Positions 15,073 to 24,766 are shown, numbered from the stretch's first letter. The stretch: 64,000 bases of DNA from Mucilaginibacter sp. KACC 22773 (GCF_028736215.1 NZ_CP117883.1:6944001-7008000), one strand, 5' to 3'. Notes: generated from the sequence alone by a model not told the origin. Numbers and translations: made by a program.

Positions 15073-16362
15073 TTGATTTCACTTATTTGCAGGTTTGCCC
15101 TTGCGCTACTTTTTCTTATCCTAACCACAACTGCCATTCGCGCGCAAACCAGGATGAGTTTAGAGGATTCGTTAAAAACCCAAAGTGACGCCAATGGTCT
15201 TTTAAACTCCTTTTTCAGCAGTAAAAAACCGGCTACCGCAGATACCAGCCTCCAGGAAAAAGACTTTTTTTGGGCGGTATTACCCTCCGCCGCCTACAAC
15301 CCAAGTGTGGGCTTTGCCATAGGCGCAACATCGGCCGCCGGCAAATATTTTGGCGATAGGCGCAATACCATATTATCAGTCATGAATGCAGGGGCTTATA
15401 TATCCACAAACGGCCTTTCCACGCTTGAATTTAAACATAACGCCTTTACTTCAAAAAATATCTGGAACCTGCAGGGCACCCTTCAGGTAGGCAAAACCAT
15501 AGCCAAAGATAATGGCCTGGGCACCGGGCGGCGTAGTGTGGGCGACGGCCCTTTTCATATGGGCGATCAGCACTTTGGCGATAACCCTAACGAGTTCCCT
15601 GTCAGGTATACTTACTTAAAAATAAACGAACGCATTTACCGGAAAATAACCGACCATATTTATGTGGGCGCCGGCCTTAGCTTTAACCTTTATAACAACA
15701 TCGACGACAACCGCAAAAACATCCCGGTTGAAGAAACGCACAACTACAGGTATAGCATCCGCAAAGGGTACTACCCGTTTAAATACAATGCCAATGGTGT
15801 ACTGTTAAATTTTCAGTATAACAGCCGCGATCAGCCCAACCGGGCGTTTAAAGGTGTTTATGCCGATATAATTTTGCGTACCAACCAGGGCTGGCTGGGC
15901 AGCAACCATAATGCAGTGCAACTAAAAACCGAGTTCAGGAAATACTGGAGCCTGAGCGATACCGACCCAGAAAACGTGCTGGCTTTTTGGCACTGGGCCA
16001 ACTACCTTCTGAGCGGATCGTTACCTTACCTTGAATTGCCCGGCACTGCAAGCGATGCCTACGGCCGCATTGGCCGGGCTTTTATAATAGGGCGGTTCAA
16101 AGGGCCTTCCTTTGTTTACAACGAGGCCGAATATCGTTTCCCGCTAACTAAAAACAAACTGCTAAGCGGCGTTACTTTTGTAAATATCGAATCGGCCAAT
16201 AACCAGCGGGATATCAAATTATTCAGGTATTGGGAACCCGGCGCGGGTTTTGGGTTAAGGTTGCTGTTTAACAAATACACCCGATCAAACATGTGTTTTG
16301 ATTATGCCCGCGGCAGCTATGGTTCCAATGGCTTTTTTTTAGGGCTTAACGAAGTGTTTTAA
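15073..16362 (+). CDS. Omp85/BamA-like outer-membrane beta-barrel protein
   Basis: 429 residues, starting at TTG (15073-15075): an in-frame stop at 15061 leaves no ATG, and the TTG gives a signal peptide (ALALLFLILTTTAIRAQ). The C-terminal barrel has alternating beta strands, and late motifs FKGVYADIILRTNQGW, EAEYRFPL and a final aromatic residue (GLNEVF) fit the surface-antigen (D15) domain. No POTRA domains are visible. It is paralogous to the protein at 58882-60231: both share SxAxNPSxGFxxG, NRAxKGxYAD, YLELPGTA and GFFLGLNEAF-like ends. Function unknown. Confidence 0.78.
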   Translation: MISLICRFALALLFLILTTTAIRAQTRMSLEDSLKTQSDANGLLNSFFSSKKPATADTSLQEKDFFWAVLPSAAYNPSVGFAIGATSAAGKYFGDRRNTILSVMNAGAYISTNGLSTLEFKHNAFTSKNIWNLQGTLQVGKTIAKDNGLGTGRRSVGDGPFHMGDQHFGDNPNEFPVRYTYLKINERIYRKITDHIYVGAGLSFNLYNNIDDNRKNIPVEETHNYRYSIRKGYYPFKYNANGVLLNFQYNSRDQPNRAFKGVYADIILRTNQGWLGSNHNAVQLKTEFRKYWSLSDTDPENVLAFWHWANYLLSGSLPYLELPGTASDAYGRIGRAFIIGRFKGPSFVYNEAEYRFPLTKNKLLSGVTFVNIESANNQRDIKLFRYWEPGAGFGLRLLFNKYTRSNMCFDYARGSYGSNGFFLGLNEVF

Positions 16363-16457
16363 ATACTTTATCTACACATAAACCAGCTCTGTTAACTATA
16401 AATAACAAATGGTTTCATTTTTGCGAGGGTAACGCGAACAGTTTTAACCTTAAAAAA

Positions 16458-17147
16458 ATGCGCGTTCCATTTACACCCGAGCTGCTTGGTAACCTGATAG
16501 AAAAAGGATATGGTTATCTTTTAGTAAATATTAACAGTCAGCTTACCGATGAAGCTGTTACCATTACCATGATGCCGGTAAAACAAAAACCGGCGTTAAA
16601 CAACCTGCCCGATGGTTACGAAACCTTTTATAAAATTACCCGCGAACCAATGCAATTGGCCTGTGGCGTAGATAGCAGCAACATTTTTATTGAATATCAT
16701 ACTATTGATAATACAATTACCCAGGACGAATTATTTGACGACCGTTATTTTAGGATGAGCGAAGATTTTTTCAGGCAGGTATTGGAAAGCCTGGAAGATT
16801 ACGCAGTAATTACTACCGATAGCAATGGCGACATTAACAGCTGGAATACCGGCGCCGAAAAGGTTTTAGGCTATAAAGAACAGGAGATTTTAGGCAAATG
16901 CGCCGATGTGTTTTTTACCCCCGAAGACGTGGCAGCCGGCGTACCGGAACAGGAATTAAAAACAGCACTGAAAGATGGCCGCGCCATTGACGAACGCTAT
17001 CATATGCGTAAAAATGGCACCCGTTTTTGGGGCAGCGGACTGGTATTTCCGTTATATGATGATCAGCATAAGCATCGCGGATATACCAAAATCATGCGCA
17101 ACCTGCGCGAAAGGGAACAAGCACAGGAACAAAAAGTTCCCGAATAA
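16458..17147 (+). CDS. PAS-domain protein without output domain
   Basis: 229 residues. The first about 100 residues form an unrecognised domain (MRVPFTPELLGNLIEKGYGY...). A PAS domain spans about 108-215: EDFFRQVLESLEDYAVITTD, NSWNTGAEKVLGYKEQEILG and FWGSGLVFPLYDD. No kinase, GGDEF or DNA-binding part follows; the gene ends in a charged tail and a terminator. It may sense a ligand or light and act on a partner encoded elsewhere. Confidence 0.82.
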   Translation: MRVPFTPELLGNLIEKGYGYLLVNINSQLTDEAVTITMMPVKQKPALNNLPDGYETFYKITREPMQLACGVDSSNIFIEYHTIDNTITQDELFDDRYFRMSEDFFRQVLESLEDYAVITTDSNGDINSWNTGAEKVLGYKEQEILGKCADVFFTPEDVAAGVPEQELKTALKDGRAIDERYHMRKNGTRFWGSGLVFPLYDDQHKHRGYTKIMRNLREREQAQEQKVPE

Positions 17148-17176
17148 AAAAGGGGCACAAGTTGTGCCCCTTTTTT
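17146..17176. terminator. Bidirectional terminator
   Basis: AAAAAAGGGGCACAA is followed by its complement TTGTGCCCCTTTTTT. It lies between the convergent PAS gene and the SPW-repeat gene and has A and T runs on both sides. Confidence 0.88.
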
Positions 17177-17203
17177 AATATCTTATGATATATCTAACCA
17201 GGA

Positions 17204-17611
17204 TTACAATGAATCGGTTGAAGTGAGACCGCCTTGTTGTAAGGTGTGCTCTTTATTAAGTAGCGGAGAACCCTTGGTAAAGATACCCATGATGAACAAT
17301 GCGCCTCCAAAAAGCACTTGCGGAATCCAGATTGTTGAATGAAAATCATACACCCATGGCGAGCACATTAAAAACGAACCCATAATTACGTCGTTTACAT
17401 TATGCATGCTCATCGGGAACACCTTTAAAAACCCCAGTTTGTTATTAGCAAAAATAGCCATGATCAATTGTAACCATCCTATAATTAATGGCAAAAATAA
17501 AGCCGCGCCACCAATGTGCAAGGTATCAAATGTCCACAGTGTCGAAATTAGTAAAAGGGCAATTACATAATTTAAAACTGCATAAGTAGTTGTAGGAATG
17601 AAGCTTTTCAT
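17204..17611 (-). CDS. SPW-repeat-like small membrane protein
   Basis: 135 residues with four hydrophobic segments in two repeats. The second repeat contains CSPWVYDF, and the first has TLWTFD at the equivalent place, as in the SPW repeat family of membrane proteins of unknown role. A polar tail of about 22 residues follows. It has its own transcription unit, converging on the PAS gene. Confidence 0.7.
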   Translation of the reverse strand: MKSFIPTTTYAVLNYVIALLLISTLWTFDTLHIGGAALFLPLIIGWLQLIMAIFANNKLGFLKVFPMSMHNVNDVIMGSFLMCSPWVYDFHSTIWIPQVLFGGALFIMGIFTKGSPLLNKEHTLQQGGLTSTDSL

Positions 17612-17924
17612 TGTTGTAGCTATTGTTGTGTTGTAATTATATTAATGTACGTATGTTAAAAACCGTTTCAAAGTTAAACATTTATGCAGTTTTTTGATAT
17701 TTAAAATCTGCTGTAACGTTTTATATTACTTAAAACAAGTACCTTTAATTAATTGCTTTAGTAATTCGATTCAAAGATAAGCGTTTTAAAAAATAAAGCA
17801 ATTCCTTTTCTTCCTTTAATGGCGGGGCAAAAGAAACTCCCGGCTAAATACCATTTCCAATACAAATTAAACCAGGCTGCCAAATTTGCTGGCCTAATAT
17901 TAACATCTATAAAACAGAATCATC
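17612..17924. other. AT-rich intergenic stretch
   Basis: Divergent promoters for the SPW gene and the small ORF at 17925 should lie here. No repeat, RNA or ORF was recognised. Confidence 0.5.
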
Positions 17925-18056
17925 ATGAGCAAGGACAGACAAGCCGTAAAAGAAAAAAAGAAACCTGCCGCCGAAGGCAGCAAAAAAGCACCATCTGATT
18001 ATCAATCGGGCAAAGCCAATGTGGTAAAACCCATTAATGCCGATAAGAAAAAGTAG
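17925..18056 (+). CDS. Small Lys-rich hypothetical protein (43 aa)
   Basis: ATG at 17925 to TAG at 18054. The product begins MSKDRQAVKEKKKPAAEG and ends INADKKK; it is strongly basic and probably disordered. It has no signal peptide. Such short basic proteins can bind nucleic acid or ribosomes, but nothing here shows that. The reading frame, Lys/Ala-rich composition and protein-like codon use make it more likely real than chance. Confidence 0.55.
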   Translation: MSKDRQAVKEKKKPAAEGSKKAPSDYQSGKANVVKPINADKKK

Positions 18057-18149
18057 TTTTTAGCGGGCAAAGATTTTGGGATGACATGCCTCCGAAGGTT
18101 TAAAAAAAAGCGCGGAGGGTCCCGGAAAAATTTACCTGCCACCGTTATA

Positions 18150-18228
18150 TTATGTCATTGCGAGCGATAGCGTGGCAATCCCGTCGCATGCATAGTTCGC
18201 GATTGCTTCGTTCCTCGCAATGACATAA
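18150..18228. repeat. Palindromic GTCATTGCGAG repeat, copy 1
   Basis: TTATGTCATTGCGAG at the left is repeated in reverse (CTCGCAATGACATAA) at the right, with GCGATTGCTTCG inside. A second member lies at 31435-31532. This GTCATTGCGAGG...GAAGCAATC type is a widespread bacterial intergenic palindrome. It lies just downstream of the S8 peptidase gene. Confidence 0.85.
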
Positions 18229-18276
18229 TTTATTTTTCTTTTCCGTATCTGTTGGGTCAATCCCCGGAGCCAACTT

Positions 18277-19923
18277 TTACTTCCGCTCCCCCTGCAATGT
18301 TGCCGCCATTTGCAATGCTTTATAGGCGTTTACAATGCCGCCGGTTTTGCTTAGGGTTGTAAAATCAACCTTATCTGTTTTGCTGCCGGGTTTGTAAACC
18401 ATAGTGCCGGTAAGCGGGGTGGCTGATGCCAGGATCACCTGTTTTAGTTGTTTGGCACTCAGACTAGGATAATACTCCAGCAAAAGAGCTGCGATGCCTG
18501 ATGTTATAGGTGCCGAAAAACTGGTGCCGTCCTCGGTGTTAAACTCCGCATCGGTATCAACAGTGGTAACCTTTACACCGGGGGCAAAAACATCTACCAT
18601 TTTTTTGCCGTAGTTGCTAAAGTCGCCGGCCAGGTGATCGCCCAATTTTGCTGATGAAGCGCCTACGTTGATCAGGTTATCTGCATCTGTTGATGAACCA
18701 TCGGCAAATAAATCATTCGGGTAATCGGGGTTCTTATCCATATCGTCGTTATCATTTCCGGCAGCCAGTACCAGCAACACATCTTTAGAGGCAGCGTACT
18801 TAAACGCGTCATCAACCCATTGTTTATGAGGAGATAGTTTTTTACCAAAGCTCATGTTAATGATTTTGGCCCCGTTATCAACCGCGTAGCGGATGGCGTT
18901 GGCAACATCTTTATCGTATTCATCGCCGTTAGGCACAGTTTTAACGGCCATAATGCGCACATTATCGGCTACGCCATTGATTCCGTAACCGTTATTACGT
19001 ACCGCGCCAATAAGCCCGGCCACGCCTGTACCGTGCGATGCATCGGCAAATTTTAACAGGTTATTACCGTAAGGCTTATGGTCCATGCTATCCACATTGT
19101 CGCCAACAATTCGTTTACGGGCTTCCAGGTCGGGCGCAAGGTCATTGTTCAGTTTGGCCAGGTATTCGCTCAAATCTTTAATAATTTCGGCATTGGTTTT
19201 ATTACCGCCTTCCTGTGAAAATATGGTTGTCCAAACATATTTACTTTGGCTCAAAGTATCGTTGGCGGTTTTCATGTTCACCAAATCCGCTTCCCTAAAA
19301 GTGCCGCTTGCCCCTATTTTAAGCGCCTGTTTAATATATCCACTTGTTGCCATCAGCGCGTTCATAATAGGCTGTAGCTGCGCGGTTTCGGTAGTGGCTT
19401 TGTTTAGGGTTGTATCATAAACAGTTTTAACGCGCTGCCAATAAGCAAATTCCTTTTTGTTGGTAGCGGTGCTATCGGCAACATTTGCGTACCTGCCTTT
19501 AAGCTTATTGTACTCGCGCACCTCCTCGGTAGTTTCGTTAAAGTCGGCCTTACCGCCGGCGCCGCCCAAAAAGTTCCAGCCATGTATATCATCTACATAA
19601 CCGTTATGGTCATCATCAATGCCATTGCCCGGAATTTCTTTTTTATTTACCCATAAAATACTTTTAAGGTCTTTTTGCAGGGTGTCAATACCACTATCTA
19701 ATGTAGCCACCACCACTGTTTTACTTTGCTTGCCTTTTACAAAAAGATAAGCTTGTTTTAAGCTGACGCCAAAGTAGCCATCAGTTTTAAGATCCATCAG
19801 GTGCCAGAACTTTGGCGGTTCGGGATCGGACTTTTTCACGGCCTCCTGGGCCGATACCGATACGGTTATTGTTAGTGACGAAAATAAAAGACCGCTTAAA
19901 ATAAATGAACGAAAGTTGAACAT
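18277..19923 (-). CDS. Secreted subtilisin-like serine protease (S8)
   Basis: 548 residues from the ATG at 19921-19923, with a signal peptide ending near VSVSAQ. The catalytic triad is visible: Asp in VVATLDSGIDT (about residue 76), His in DASHGTGVAGLIGA and Ser in GTSFSAPITSG (about 468). A long insert of about 150 residues (EYNKLKGRYANVADS ... AKLNNDLAPDL) between Asp and His is typical of Bacteroidota S8 peptidases. No C-terminal sorting domain is present, so it is likely periplasmic or released. Confidence 0.9.
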   Translation of the reverse strand: MFNFRSFILSGLLFSSLTITVSVSAQEAVKKSDPEPPKFWHLMDLKTDGYFGVSLKQAYLFVKGKQSKTVVVATLDSGIDTLQKDLKSILWVNKKEIPGNGIDDDHNGYVDDIHGWNFLGGAGGKADFNETTEEVREYNKLKGRYANVADSTATNKKEFAYWQRVKTVYDTTLNKATTETAQLQPIMNALMATSGYIKQALKIGASGTFREADLVNMKTANDTLSQSKYVWTTIFSQEGGNKTNAEIIKDLSEYLAKLNNDLAPDLEARKRIVGDNVDSMDHKPYGNNLLKFADASHGTGVAGLIGAVRNNGYGINGVADNVRIMAVKTVPNGDEYDKDVANAIRYAVDNGAKIINMSFGKKLSPHKQWVDDAFKYAASKDVLLVLAAGNDNDDMDKNPDYPNDLFADGSSTDADNLINVGASSAKLGDHLAGDFSNYGKKMVDVFAPGVKVTTVDTDAEFNTEDGTSFSAPITSGIAALLLEYYPSLSAKQLKQVILASATPLTGTMVYKPGSKTDKVDFTTLSKTGGIVNAYKALQMAATLQGERK

Positions 19924-19949
19924 GTACAAGTATTAGAAAATAATAAAAA

Positions 19950-21491
19950 TTAGAGGTCGAATTTGATCCCCTGGGCTAAAGGCAACGTTTTTGAATAATT
20001 AATAGTATTGGTTTGCCTCCTCATGTAAACTTTCCATGCATCAGATCCCGATTCGCGGCCGCCGCCGGTTTCTTTTTCGCCGCCAAAGGCGCCGCCAATT
20101 TCGGCACCCGATGTACCAATGTTTACGTTGGCAATTCCACAATCAGAACCAGCATAGGATAAAAATTGTTCTGCCTCGCGTAAATTATTGGTCATAATGG
20201 CCGATGATAAGCCTTGCGGCACCCCATTTTGCAATTCAACAGCCTCCTCGATGGTTGAATATTTAATCAGGTATAATATTGGGGCAAAGGTTTCGTGCTG
20301 TACAATTTTATAGTGGTTTTCTACCTCGGCAATACAAGGCTTTACGTAACAGCCCGAAGCATAGGCATCGCCCTCCAGCCTGCCGCCTTCTACCACAAAG
20401 TTTCCGCCTTCGGCTTTACATTTCTCAATCGAATCAAGGTAAAGCGCTACCGCATCGGTATCAATAAGCGGCCCCATATGGTTATGCTCATCCAGCGGGT
20501 TGCCAATACGTATCTGGCCATAAGCGCTTACCAGTTTTTGTTTAAAGGCATCGTAAACACTTTCGTGGATGATGAGCCTTCGGGTACTGGTACAACGCTG
20601 CCCGGCGGTGCCAACCGCGCCAAATACTGCACCAATTAATGACATATCCAGGTCGGCATTTTCGGTAATGATGATGGAGTTATTACCACCAAGTTCCAGC
20701 AGGCTTTTGCCCAGCCGCGCGCCAACTGCCGCGCCAACAGCTTTACCCATGCGGGTTGATCCGGTGGCCGATACCAGCGGTATCCGGGTATCATTGGCCA
20801 TCAGTTCGCCAATGTTGCGGTCGCCGTTAATTAAATTCAAAACGCCATCGGCTATGTTGTTCCTTTTTAAAACCTCCTGCGCTATGTGCTGGCAGGCAAT
20901 AGCGGTTAAAGGTGTTTTTTCAGATGGCTTCCATATACTTACATCGCCGCAAACCATTGCCAGCAGTGAGTTCCAGCTCCAAACGGCTACCGGGAAGTTA
21001 AAGGCCGATATAATGCCTACAATTCCCAGCGGGTGGTACTGCTCATACATGCGGTGTTCAGGCCTTTCGCTGTGCATGGTTAAGCCGTACAGCTGGCGGC
21101 TCAGGCCTACGGCAAAATCGGCAATATCAATCATTTCCTGCACTTCGCCCAGGCCCTCCTGTAGGCTTTTACCCATCTCGTAAGATACCAGGGTACCCAG
21201 GTCCTGTTTATTGGCGCGCAGGGCCTCGCCTATCTGGCGCACAATCTCGCCGCGTTTGGGCGCCGGCATTGTACGCCATGTTTTAAACGCAGCGGCAGCT
21301 TGCTCAACTACCTGGTTATAATCGGCTTCGGTAGCAAATTTAACCGAAGCTATTTTTTGGCCGTCAACCGGCGATGTAATATTTTTTATTGCTGCACCGG
21401 CGCTGCTGCCCCAGTTACTGCCTGTACTAAAAGCATCATTTACATCGTTTATATGTAAACGTTTTAGAATGTCTGTTATATCAAGGCCCAT
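19950..21491 (-). CDS. Aldehyde dehydrogenase, ALDH7 (alpha-aminoadipic semialdehyde dehydrogenase) type
   Basis: About 513 residues from the ATG at 21489-21491. A longer in-frame extension exists, but a good -7 promoter element lies inside it. Catalytic Cys is in GTAGQRCTSTRR, the Glu in LLELGGNNS, and the NAD-fold Gly motif in ATGSTRMGKAVG. IISAFNFPVAVWSWN and ANVNIGTSGAEIGGAFGGEK fit the ALDH7 family (AmaB/antiquitin). It would oxidise aminoadipate semialdehyde in lysine breakdown, or detoxify aldehydes; no lysine genes are nearby. Confidence 0.85.
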   Translation of the reverse strand: MGLDITDILKRLHINDVNDAFSTGSNWGSSAGAAIKNITSPVDGQKIASVKFATEADYNQVVEQAAAAFKTWRTMPAPKRGEIVRQIGEALRANKQDLGTLVSYEMGKSLQEGLGEVQEMIDIADFAVGLSRQLYGLTMHSERPEHRMYEQYHPLGIVGIISAFNFPVAVWSWNSLLAMVCGDVSIWKPSEKTPLTAIACQHIAQEVLKRNNIADGVLNLINGDRNIGELMANDTRIPLVSATGSTRMGKAVGAAVGARLGKSLLELGGNNSIIITENADLDMSLIGAVFGAVGTAGQRCTSTRRLIIHESVYDAFKQKLVSAYGQIRIGNPLDEHNHMGPLIDTDAVALYLDSIEKCKAEGGNFVVEGGRLEGDAYASGCYVKPCIAEVENHYKIVQHETFAPILYLIKYSTIEEAVELQNGVPQGLSSAIMTNNLREAEQFLSYAGSDCGIANVNIGTSGAEIGGAFGGEKETGGGRESGSDAWKVYMRRQTNTINYSKTLPLAQGIKFDL

Positions 21492-21504
21492 AATTGTTAC
21501 TTTT

Positions 21505-21514
21505 GCCAAAGGTA
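21505..21514 (-). promoter_or_regulatory. Bacteroidota-type -7 element for the ALDH gene
   Basis: On the minus strand TACCTTTGGC matches the TAnnTTTG consensus exactly, 13 bp before the chosen ATG. No clear -33 TTTG was found at the expected distance. Confidence 0.45.
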
Positions 21515-21724
21515 GAAATCTTTGAAGCAATTTTTTGAATTGCGGGTTTATAATGATTACTGTTAATTATCAATGCTTTGTAATTAACGGTTGTTAACAA
21601 TGTTTGAATGTTGAAAACTTATTTGCAAATTGGTTGCTTACTTATTTGTATTTTGACTTCAATAAGTCTTTACAAGACAATTACAATTGTTAACCTAAAG
21701 CGGATGTTCTGCAAACAAAATTGA

Positions 21725-23128
21725 ATGGAAGAAGAATTTGAATTTGGTTTTACTGAAGATCCCAAATTTTCGGTAGAACGGTACGAGGAAATGATTCGAA
21801 ATCAAGACCAGTACTTTTTTGATGCCCAGGCGTTTGAGAACATTATCGACTATTACATCGAAAAGAATGATCCGGCCAGGGCGCTACAGGTAGCAGAGTA
21901 TGCGCGCAATCAGCACCCTTTTGCAGCAGTATTTTTAATTAAGCAGGCCCAGTTGCTGGTAGTAGGCAATAAGGTGCCCGAAGCTTTTGCCGCGCTTGAA
22001 AAAGCAGCCATGCTGGAGGCCTCGGATGCCGATATTTACATCATTCGCGGTAACCTGTACGAGAGTATGGAGCGCTTTAGCGAGGCCCTGGAAAATTACG
22101 AAAAAGCCCTTGGCCTGGCCGAAGAAACCGACGAGATACTGCTGCACATAGCCTACGTTTACCAAAACATGGGCGATTACGATACTGCCATAAGTTATCT
22201 TAAGCTCTGCCTTAAGCAAAATATGGAAAACCAGGATGCCCTTTATGAACTGGCTTTTTGCTACGACGTTATGGACAACCAGCAGGAAAGCGTACAGTTT
22301 TACCAGCAATACATCGATAACGAGCCTTATAGCTATGCGGCCTGGTACAACCTGGGCAACGCTTATACTAAATTGAGTTTGTTTGAAAAAGCAATTGACG
22401 CGTATGACTACGCCATCCTGATTAAAGACAGCTTTGCATCGGCCTACTTTAACAAGGGTAATGCCCTGGTTAACCTGGAAAAATATGCCGAAGCTATTGA
22501 AGTGTACCGCCACACCTTTGAGTATGAGCAACCCAATGCCGATACTTATTGCGCCATAGGCGAGTGCTACGAAAAGCTGGAGCAAATGGATGATGCACGG
22601 GCTTTTTATAAAAAGTCGGTGAAAATGGACCCTAAACTGGCAGATGCCTGGTTTGGTATCGGGGTTACGCTTGACTTTGAAGAACGCTATTTTGAAGCAC
22701 TGCACTTTTACAAAAAAGCCCTTGATTTGGATATTGCCAATGCCGACTACTGGTTTGCCATTGCCGATGCCGAATACAAACTGGGCCACATGACCGAAGC
22801 CGAACAAGCTTATGAAAAGGTGGTTGAACTAAATCCGCTGGATATTGACGCCTGGCTGGATTACTCATCTATATTGTATGAGCAGCAGCGATTGGTTGGC
22901 GCTATCGAGATTATATCGCAAGCTATAAAAAACAACCCCGAAGCTGCAGAATTATACTACAGGATGGTTGCCTACCTGTTTGCCAAAGGCGAATACAATG
23001 AGGCGCTAAACCACCTGGAAATGGCCCTGACCAGCGACCCGGAAAAACACTATATTTTATTTGATTACCTGCCTCAATTACAAAAAAACAAAGTGATTGT
23101 TGATATTATTAACAGGTATACGAAGTAG
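21725..23128 (+). CDS. Tetratricopeptide-repeat protein
   Basis: 467 residues made almost wholly of TPR units (about 11-12), such as ALENYEKALGLAEETDEILL, YAAWYNLGNAYTKLSLFEKA and ADAWFGIGVTLDFEERYFEA. It has no signal peptide or other domain, so it is likely a cytoplasmic scaffold. The N-terminus is acidic (MEEEFEFGFTEDP). bshA follows on the same strand after 234 bp. The partner is unknown. Confidence 0.88.
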   Translation: MEEEFEFGFTEDPKFSVERYEEMIRNQDQYFFDAQAFENIIDYYIEKNDPARALQVAEYARNQHPFAAVFLIKQAQLLVVGNKVPEAFAALEKAAMLEASDADIYIIRGNLYESMERFSEALENYEKALGLAEETDEILLHIAYVYQNMGDYDTAISYLKLCLKQNMENQDALYELAFCYDVMDNQQESVQFYQQYIDNEPYSYAAWYNLGNAYTKLSLFEKAIDAYDYAILIKDSFASAYFNKGNALVNLEKYAEAIEVYRHTFEYEQPNADTYCAIGECYEKLEQMDDARAFYKKSVKMDPKLADAWFGIGVTLDFEERYFEALHFYKKALDLDIANADYWFAIADAEYKLGHMTEAEQAYEKVVELNPLDIDAWLDYSSILYEQQRLVGAIEIISQAIKNNPEAAELYYRMVAYLFAKGEYNEALNHLEMALTSDPEKHYILFDYLPQLQKNKVIVDIINRYTK

Positions 23129-23362
23129 GTGTACAGATATGCGGATTAACTTCGTTGAGGGCTTAGCCGTTTGAGATGTGCAGGTGATTGATGATGTGCC
23201 GATTTCGGAACAAAAATCAGCAACGAAAAAAGCGGCGTTGATTAGGTAGCGCGGTTGCAATAACAGGCCAAATCCAATGTCCGAAATTCAAAATCATTTT
23301 ACACAGTGTTAACACATTTGCCATAAATTGCTGTTAAACTTGCGGATAATTATCCCACATCA

Positions 23363-24505
23363 ATGAAGATCGGAATTGTTTGTTACCCAACCTTTGGCGG
23401 AAGCGGAGTTGTTGCTACAGAACTTGGTAAAGCCCTTGCAGACCGGGGACACCAGGTACATTTTGTTACCTATAACCAGCCCGCACGGTTAGACCTTTTT
23501 TCCGAAAACCTGTTTTACCACGAGGTATCGGTAAGCAATTATCCGCTGTTTGATTTTCCACCGTATGAGCTGGCGCTGGCCAGTCGTTTGGTTGATGTGG
23601 TACGCCACGAGCAACTTGATATACTGCATGTGCACTACGCTATCCCGCATGCATCAGCTGCGTTTATGGCCAAACAAATCCTGGCCACTTATGGCATTTA
23701 CATACCCGTAGTTACAACACTGCATGGTACCGATATTACGCTGGTTGGCAAAGACCGCACCTTTAAACCGGTGGTTACCTTCTCCATCAACAAGTCTGAC
23801 GGAGTAACAGCCGTATCGCAAAACCTGAGAGAGGATACTTATCAGTTCTTTGAGATAGAGAATGATATTAAAGTGATCCCAAACTTTATCGACCTAAACC
23901 GTTTCAGCCTTAAAGCAAAAGACCACTTCAAAAAAGCTATAGCCCCTTCGGGCGAAAAGATACTGGTGCATACCTCCAACTTCCGCAAGGTAAAGCGCAC
24001 CGAAGATGTGGTGAAAATATTTGCCCAGGTGGTTAAAACCATCCCCTCAAAATTGCTCATGGTGGGCGATGGTCCCGAACGTTCGGGCTGCGAGCAGTTA
24101 TGCCGCGATCTGGGTGTTACCGATAATGTACGCTTTTTAGGCAAGCAGGATGCCATTGAGGAAATTCTATCTGTAGCCGATTTATTCCTGATGCCGTCAC
24201 AATCCGAGAGTTTTGGTTTGGCAGCGCTGGAGGCTATGGCATGTAAGGTGCCGGTTATCAGCAGTAACGCCGGCGGTTTACCGGAGTTGAATGTTGACGG
24301 CGAAACCGGCTTTTTGAACAATGTAGGCGACGTAGACGGGATGGCCGAACGGGCGATATACATCCTGGAAGATGAAACCCGCCTGGAAACCTTTAAAAAC
24401 AATGCCCTTGCCCGCGCCAAACAATTCGATCTGGCTACCATACTACCACTTTATGAAAATTACTACATTGAAGTGGTAGAACGCTGCAAAGATAAGGCGA
24501 TATAA
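23363..24505 (+). CDS. bshA: N-acetyl-alpha-D-glucosaminyl L-malate synthase
   Basis: 380 residues, GT-B fold, GT4 family. It makes GlcNAc-malate from UDP-GlcNAc and L-malate, the first step of bacillithiol synthesis. The N-terminus MKIGIVCYPTFGGSGVVATE and the segment VTTLHGTDITLVGKD are characteristic of BshA; the donor-site EX7E region appears as PSQSESFGLAALEAMACK. bshB and bshC are not in the window, so the pathway is scattered. Confidence 0.92.
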   Translation: MKIGIVCYPTFGGSGVVATELGKALADRGHQVHFVTYNQPARLDLFSENLFYHEVSVSNYPLFDFPPYELALASRLVDVVRHEQLDILHVHYAIPHASAAFMAKQILATYGIYIPVVTTLHGTDITLVGKDRTFKPVVTFSINKSDGVTAVSQNLREDTYQFFEIENDIKVIPNFIDLNRFSLKAKDHFKKAIAPSGEKILVHTSNFRKVKRTEDVVKIFAQVVKTIPSKLLMVGDGPERSGCEQLCRDLGVTDNVRFLGKQDAIEEILSVADLFLMPSQSESFGLAALEAMACKVPVISSNAGGLPELNVDGETGFLNNVGDVDGMAERAIYILEDETRLETFKNNALARAKQFDLATILPLYENYYIEVVERCKDKAI

Positions 24506-24711
24506 AGAGCCTCACGCAACCTTCTCCTTTGGAGAGGGCTTAAAATTGCCCCGTTATTAATCAATCATAGCAGCCGGGTATCCCGATCTTTTAAAAATTT
24601 GCACATTCAAAACGGCTAAGCTCCAAGAAAGTTAATCTGCACATCTAAAATCTGCACATCCGCAGCTTTGTAACAATCTCACGTCCCTCAAATAATCTGC
24701 ACATCGGCATA

Positions 24712-24742
24712 TTTGAAATTTGCGCATTTATTGCACCTTTGC
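24712..24742 (+). promoter_or_regulatory. Putative promoter of rpiB
   Basis: TTTG at 24712-24715 and CACCTTTGC at 24734-24742 (one mismatch to TAnnTTTG) are about 18 nt apart, 25 bp before the rpiB ATG. Confidence 0.4.
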
Positions 24743-24766
24743 AAAAACTACTAATATTCAATATCA

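Noticed and set aside
20569..21183. 204-codon plus-strand ORF inside the aldehyde dehydrogenase gene
   Set aside because: Antisense to conserved ALDH sequence; no start signal or family motif.
21935..22807. 290-codon minus-strand ORF inside the TPR gene
   Set aside because: It is antisense to clear TPR repeats, has low-complexity hydrophobic sequence and no family signature.
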